Source of the DNA: Coleophoma eucalyptorum
Lineage: Eukaryota > Ascomycota > Leotiomycetes > Helotiales > Dermateaceae
Assembly: GCA_026120035.1 (NCBI GenBank)
Contig: JALRME010000035.1
Location: 248,001 to 312,000, forward strand
Direction: 5' to 3'
DNA length: 64,000 nucleotides
Under the pieces are notes generated by a model that saw only the letters and a program-made list of their open reading frames with translations, was not told where the DNA came from and did no database searches. This document shows positions 59,101 to 64,000 of the stretch, one piece after another (position 1 is the stretch's first letter; every line of letters starts with the position of its first letter). The position numbers and the translations under genes are program-made.

Positions 59101-61569
59101 TCGCTGTACCAAGGGGCATCAAAATTTGAAAATCCAAGAATATTTTTCTGGACAGTTCCATTCTTCAGCCACGGTGTCTGGTCACAGAACGCAACCTCTT
59201 TTGATGCAACATACACGAATCCTTGTGAGCTGGGTGTCTCACCGAGGAGCGCCTTGAGCAACGTGGACTTTCCCGAAGCGACGGGTCCGATCAGCATAGT
59301 TAATTTTCCTGATTGGATGGAGATATTAAGATCTCGAAGAATTGGTCCATCTTTCGTGTTCCAGCCAAAAGTACCGTTGCGCACAATGATCGCCTCTTGC
59401 GACGATGAGGCTTTTGTGAACTCCATAGACTGGAGTTCAATACTTTCATGGCCAGCATCAGATTCCAAGAGACTAGCCTCGGATTCAGAGCTCTGTCTCA
59501 ATAAGAGTCGGTGATCGGAGTTTGTTTCTGAGCTGAGAAATTGTTGGATTCTGTTGAAGCAGCCCAAAGCACCCATGAAATTGGGGATGTTCTGAAAAAC
59601 TTGAGAGAGTGGACTCGAGAGTAGTGAAAGCAGTGATAATGAAGTAAACATCTTGGCTGTGTCAAGGGATTGGCCAGATGAGCGGGTTATTATGGTGAAG
59701 ACAGCAAATGTTACAATTGGACTTAGATGTTGCGGCGCGAACGCTGTCTTTGTTAGTAGAGTTCCATGATCTGAGAAGCGCAAGTCTTACCAATGCTCAC
59801 AGTGTAGATAAGCAGCATTCGAAACCGTTTCGCTGACTTGACTTCCACAACTCGAAGATGCTGAATCAAATCAGTCATCTTCTTCGTCAATCCAGCCATC
59901 TTCACGCCCTTCATTGAAGAAAGCATTGCTGATGTGGCGCCTTACTGATATTAGCCTTTATATAACAATAATACAGACCATAGTAGACCTACCAACTCTT
60001 TTCTGAAGCTCCTTCATCCAGAGTGCTTGCCTTGAACTAGCAGAGCTCGAGAGGCCAAAAGCACCACTCGCAGAAACTTAATTGCCATAATCAGTATGTG
60101 TCTCAGATAAGGTGGAATCTTAGACTTACGAAGTGCCACTATAATAGGAGCGATGCAAGCCAATCCAAGCTCGCGTTGAAGTAGGTAGGTTGCAATACCG
60201 ACCTGGATGAAATTCGCCCAAAACTCATGAATTGACCGAAGCCCCTGAACAATTCGCTCCACATCAGCACTCATCAGAGTGACAGCTGCGAGATTATCCA
60301 GAGCCGTGATGCTGATCTCGGTTGTCTTTCTATAGATTGCAGTAACAAGTGCTCCGCGAACCATGGTGATGAATCTGTAGGTCCGGTGATAATAGAAACC
60401 GGTTGAGATCTGTTGAAGGATTAGCATTGCTATAATAATGCATTGATTTCCGCTAAAATATTGCGTACCGCAAGTCCAAAGTAGACTAAACCATACGCTC
60501 CAATTAAACCATATCCAATATCGTCACCAGCAGTAGAATCTTCCAGATATTTGATAAAGGTATTCAAAAGAAGCGGCTGACAGAATGTAAAAGCCATTAG
60601 AACTAGTCTTGGAATAACTGGTGCCAGAAGAGGCCACTTGAAAGCGTCCAGGGTATTAAAGAAAAGCTTATGTTTTTTATTTCCCGCGGCTTTTTGAAGT
60701 ATTCGTCAGCAAATATCAAGTAACATCAAGCATATAGAATCAAACATACACTTCTCCCAAGACTTGGTCAGTTTCGACTGCAGCATCTCAGCCACTAATT
60801 GATCATCAAGAGGATACAAATCCTCTAAGGCTAAGACCTTCTTATATCCAGCATAGACGAGCTGATTCAACCAATAAAACACACCCTGGCTAAAAATACT
60901 ACTCGTCTCTTCAGGTCCGCGCAATTTATCATCGCCAATAAGATAGTCTCTCTTCTCCTTCGCCTCGAGAATCAAGACGCCAACTTTCACCACCAATGAA
61001 GTGGTGAAGACACGTGCTTCAATGGTGTCTTGACCAATGAGCCAAAAAGTACGTACGCGCACGATGTCGAAGAGAAGTGAGATGAAGAGAAAGGTTCCCA
61101 ATAGCATCGAAGGTCGGATACTCCGGCCGTGTTCAGCATAGCTGAGGAAACAGAAAACGAAAGCATCAATGAGGGATAACGCCCCCGCTGCTATTTTGAC
61201 AGGCGTTCTTTCCTGCACTTGCACACACCAGAGGACGAGGAGACTAAGCTGCAATGTTCCATATATAGCAATCGAGATCTATAGATGACAGAGAGAAAGA
61301 AAGTTTTATCAGTACTGGGTTCTCACGTGGATTTGCCTTGAACATACCAATTTAATAATCTGAAGTGTACTTCCAGCGACCCTCCTCGGTTTTCTCGTCA
61401 AGATCCATATTCTTGGCAGCGCCAGCAGCAGAAACACCACCGAGGGAAGCACAGAGAGGATTAAGTTCTCAAACTGGAGCGTAAAATCAAACGAGCGAAC
61501 GCACGGCTCGACCTGTGGACCGAAAGCATTGTCGCTCTGGTATCCGGTGGCGCATTGAGAAGAATTCAT
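56167..61569 (-). CDS. ABCC (MRP-type) full ABC transporter, second copy
   Basis: Seventeen exons (61569-61348, 61278-60750, 60689-60469, 60409-60130, 60076-59993, 59940-59791, 59743-58989, 58929-58767, 58712-58374, 58318-58195, 58141-58070, 58018-57968, 57914-57684, 57627-57332, 57244-57088, 57013-56930, 56854-56167) give 1481 residues in frame. NBD1 has Walker A GPVASGKSTLLK, signature ITLSGGQKQR, and Walker B VVFLDDVFSGMD. NBD2 has Walker A GRSGSGKSS (split by an intron), signature SLSHGQRQLFCLA, and Walker B IVVLDEATSSVD. TMD0 is present. The C-terminus ends in a Ser/Glu low-complexity tail. It is clearly paralogous to 13278-18194 but has twice as many exons. As the transporter nearest the precursor/UstYa pair, it is the leading candidate to export that peptide, which is inference. 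Confidence 0.93.
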
Positions 61570-62892
61570 TGTTTGCTTTGCGCTGTTTGTTGATGATCTT
61601 CAGATTGATCTGTAGCTGCCCCAATGAAATCTTTCCTGGCTGGGCCCTCAGTGAGTTTTACGGACTTATTCGCAAGATACGAAGCTTGTTATAATGTCCA
61701 GTGCCCTGACTCACTCACTCAAGGCACAAGCACAGCGTCACGGTCTACGTATATGGGAGAGCTCGGATAGAGGGGTTGATGGGTCTCAATACCGAATTTG
61801 CAGGAGTAAAAGTCGAGACCCTCTCACAAATTACGCAGCGTCGGTGCGTGTCCATATACAAATCGGTTTCTGCCTGACCAAGAGAAACGCAACGCAAGCG
61901 AGAACCGAGAAAAGTAGCTACGCATGTGCGAGTCTGTACATACGAGTATGTATGTAAGCATCGAACCAGGAATAATTGAATGATAGCTCGCATAAGGTAG
62001 GTAGCTACGACCGTCCCACCTACAACGGTCTTGTGTGGCTGACCGCTCGCCGACTCGAGCTTATTTCCCACCCTGTTGTATAAATGAGAGCCTCGCTCAT
62101 GCCTGCGCCGCAATCCCCAACTCTACTACTTACAGCAAATGATAACATCTTATCAATCGCCCAAGCCTTACGCTCCTGCTTATCTCTGGCTCTCTCCAGG
62201 TATTCCCACCAACCAAGAAAACCTATTTCTCCAGACTATCGCATTCACTCCCACAGAACCATTCGGTGGCTTTCCAACCCAAGAAGTGGTTGGATCTGGC
62301 TGGCTTGCGTGCGAAACACCTCCCTTTTCCAGTCTAGTTGCCCAGGCAAGCTCTTATCCGAGGATTGCTATCGACGCTGCCCCATCAAACGCATCAGAGT
62401 GGGGTGAAATTCGTCCGATTTTCTGGCTTTGGTCTACCCTTACTATGAGTGACATCTAGAGGAAGATGTCCACGAACGAGTATGTCTTAGTACGCGTGTC
62501 CTGTGAGGAATTAAGTTTGAACGTGAAGATCGGGCCCTACGATTCGGAATTCGGAGTAGTCGTCGCTTAGTTCAAGCAGCTTACGGCGTCGGCAATCGGG
62601 CTTCAACGGAACAGCAAACTTCTGATTCATTGATATCTAGACTCCTAGCCTTTGAATTTGAATTTGAATTTGAATTCGAATTCGAACTTATTTCTATCTA
62701 TTGAAGCAATGCTGTTTAACTTTGTACTGCTCTGCGTATATACTGTATTGGACAACAGGGTATCATTTAATCTACACTCAACCACTACACCCTCCTTTTC
62801 TACAGCTCTTTGTGAGCTTCTCGCACCCAAATCTAACACGATCTATCCAAATGAGATCCTATTCCAACTCGAGATTGTAATAGCAGAGTCCA
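61570..62892. other. Intergenic region
   Basis: About 1.3 kb carrying the ABCC promoter. ORF 62139-62459 (plus) lies after a TATAAAT at 62079-62085 but has no motif. A hexanucleotide repeat is listed separately. Confidence 0.4.
62651..62686. repeat. Hexanucleotide microsatellite (TTTGAA)n
   Basis: Four TTTGAA units followed by diverged TTCGAA units, in the 3' flank of the right-edge transcription factor. Confidence 0.85.
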
Positions 62893-64000
62893 TCAAGGAA
62901 CGCTATCCCACTCGTATGGGAAATCCACCAGACCGTCTAACATCCAATCGATTTCCATGATACCGTTCTCGCCTACATTGTCCATGGTAGGTGTCGCGAA
63001 GCCGCCTAGAGGTATGTCTTGTGCATCGGGAAGGATGGTTGCGTTCATGGGGAGAGGCCCCATCGTTGGCGGTTGGTGTTGTGTCGAGAGGGGTTCGGTT
63101 GTTGGGGGTTCTTGGCCACCACGTTTCGGTGCTGCATTGAAAAGAATAAGTATAAGTATGCACTTGTCTGGATGGGATAGATTGACGGTACTTACGTTTC
63201 CTTCCTCGATCACGGAATTCGCGCCAACGCCAGACAGAATCGTAGACATGACTCATGCTCATGCGACATCTCACTTGCATCTGTAGACTGCTATCCGTCT
63301 CTCGCCCCGGACTGATTGCTTCTCCTTTCCCGGCTGCAGTCCACAATCTCGTTAAAACTTCAGCCAGCCGCATAGCGCGATCGTTACTCTTGACGCTCAT
63401 TCTCTTGATAGCATCCAACGTCTGGTTGAAAAGCTGTTTGCCGTGCTCGAGATCGACATGCGCACCGAACGAGCTATTCAACAGTTTCAGCAGTGCGAAA
63501 GCAGCTGATACGACCATTTGGAGGATGTAAGCTCCGCTGTATATGAGGTTTGGGGAGTGCTTAAGCGATAAAGCACAGCCGAGGAAATTGGTCGTTGCAT
63601 AATATAGACTAATCAAGCCCTTCTGATATGTTGTTGCTGTTTCAGCATCGAAGAATGCCGAATAACGGAGATGAATTTCAGCGGCGCGGAGATGAAGAGT
63701 ATTAATTACTAACATCAAAGGTTAGTGATCTTCGCTGCAAGTGGTTCAAGAAACATACGTGATAGTCTTCCACCAAATTCCATTTCCATGGCCTGGAACT
63801 CGCGTCCCAGCACACTCACCATGGTTGCTTTCTCAGCTGCGTCTTTAGCCTCGTACTTATTGGGTGCGTTAATATAAAGGCCTTTGGTAACATTGTTGCA
63901 AAAGTTCTCAATTTGGAGTCGGATTCGAATTTCATCCGGCAGCTTATATTCCGATTCTGTTGACGAAAGAGTTTGCAGCATGCGATTGTATCGAACTATT
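62893..64000 (-). CDS. Fungal transcription factor, C-terminal part (partial at right edge)
   Basis: Exons 64000(+)-63759, 63708-63196 and 63131-62893 form the C-terminal ~330 residues; the frame is open to the window edge, so the N-terminus and DNA-binding domain lie outside. The visible part is helical, resembling the fungal-specific TF domain of Leu3-like Zn2Cys6 proteins (NTLHLRAAEIHLRYSAFF, ISLYYATTNFLGCALSLKHS). It ends in an acidic aromatic tail (IDWMLDGLVDFPYEWDSVP) typical of an activation region. It sits upstream of the second ABCC gene on the same strand. It could regulate the local group; this is inference. Confidence 0.82.

Noticed and set aside
62139..62459. Plus-strand 106-codon ORF after a TATAAAT sequence
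   Set aside because: No motif, and two other frames are open over the same stretch.

Overview
The window looks like a chromosome segment of a filamentous ascomycete (Pezizomycotina; perhaps Leotiomycetes, which is inference). Genes are split by many 45-85 nt GT-AG introns. Families are typical of moulds: Zn2Cys6 regulators, ABCC and MFS drug transporters, a GMC oxidoreductase, a spherulin-type cupin, a DUF3328/UstYa oxidase. Two 5S rRNA genes lie outside any rDNA array. I rebuilt exon structures by hand from reading frame and splice signals; each multi-exon model below sums to a whole number of codons. No database search was possible, so family calls rest on motif recognition.

Layout. 1-9 kb: ribosomal protein L5 (-), a four-helix membrane protein (+), and a fungal zinc-finger-like protein (+) broken by one in-frame TAG. 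9.7-21.4 kb: a secreted cellobiose-dehydrogenase-type flavoprotein (-), an intact ABCC transporter (-), and upstream of it on the same strand a Zn2Cys6 regulator. 22-29.4 kb: lysine-biosynthetic saccharopine dehydrogenase (+), a second Zn2Cys6 regulator (+) and an amidase (+). The last two share identical GC-rich palindromes in their upstream regions. 30.8-31.2 kb: a tandem pair of 5S rRNA genes (-). 32-36 kb: secreted cupin (+) and MFS transporter (-). 36.5-42.5 kb: a DDX60-like helicase (-) with a probable homopolymer frame problem. 43.8-46.6 kb: a short-chain dehydrogenase (-) and a DUF1593 protein (+).

The most interesting part is 48.4-64 kb. A secreted precursor (50197-51069, -) carries tandem Tyr-Gly-rich units bounded by five Lys-Arg (Kex2) sites. 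About 1.6 kb away, facing the other way, lies a DUF3328/UstYa-type oxidase (52641-53629, +) with both HxxHC motifs. That pairing is the hallmark of fungal ribosomally made cyclic peptides (dikaritins: ustiloxin, phomopsin, asperipin). An alpha/beta hydrolase, a ricin-B-like transmembrane protein, a second ABCC transporter and a partial transcription factor flank the pair and could be the tailoring, export and control functions. The precursor is built from in-frame, phase-1 duplicated exon-intron units, so the number of peptides per precursor could change freely by duplication or exon skipping.

Three genes each show one apparent lesion: the TAG in the zinc-finger-like gene, a splice-phase mismatch in the amidase, and an A5 run in the helicase. 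These may be real allelic damage or sequence errors. The remaining space is AT-rich intergenic DNA.
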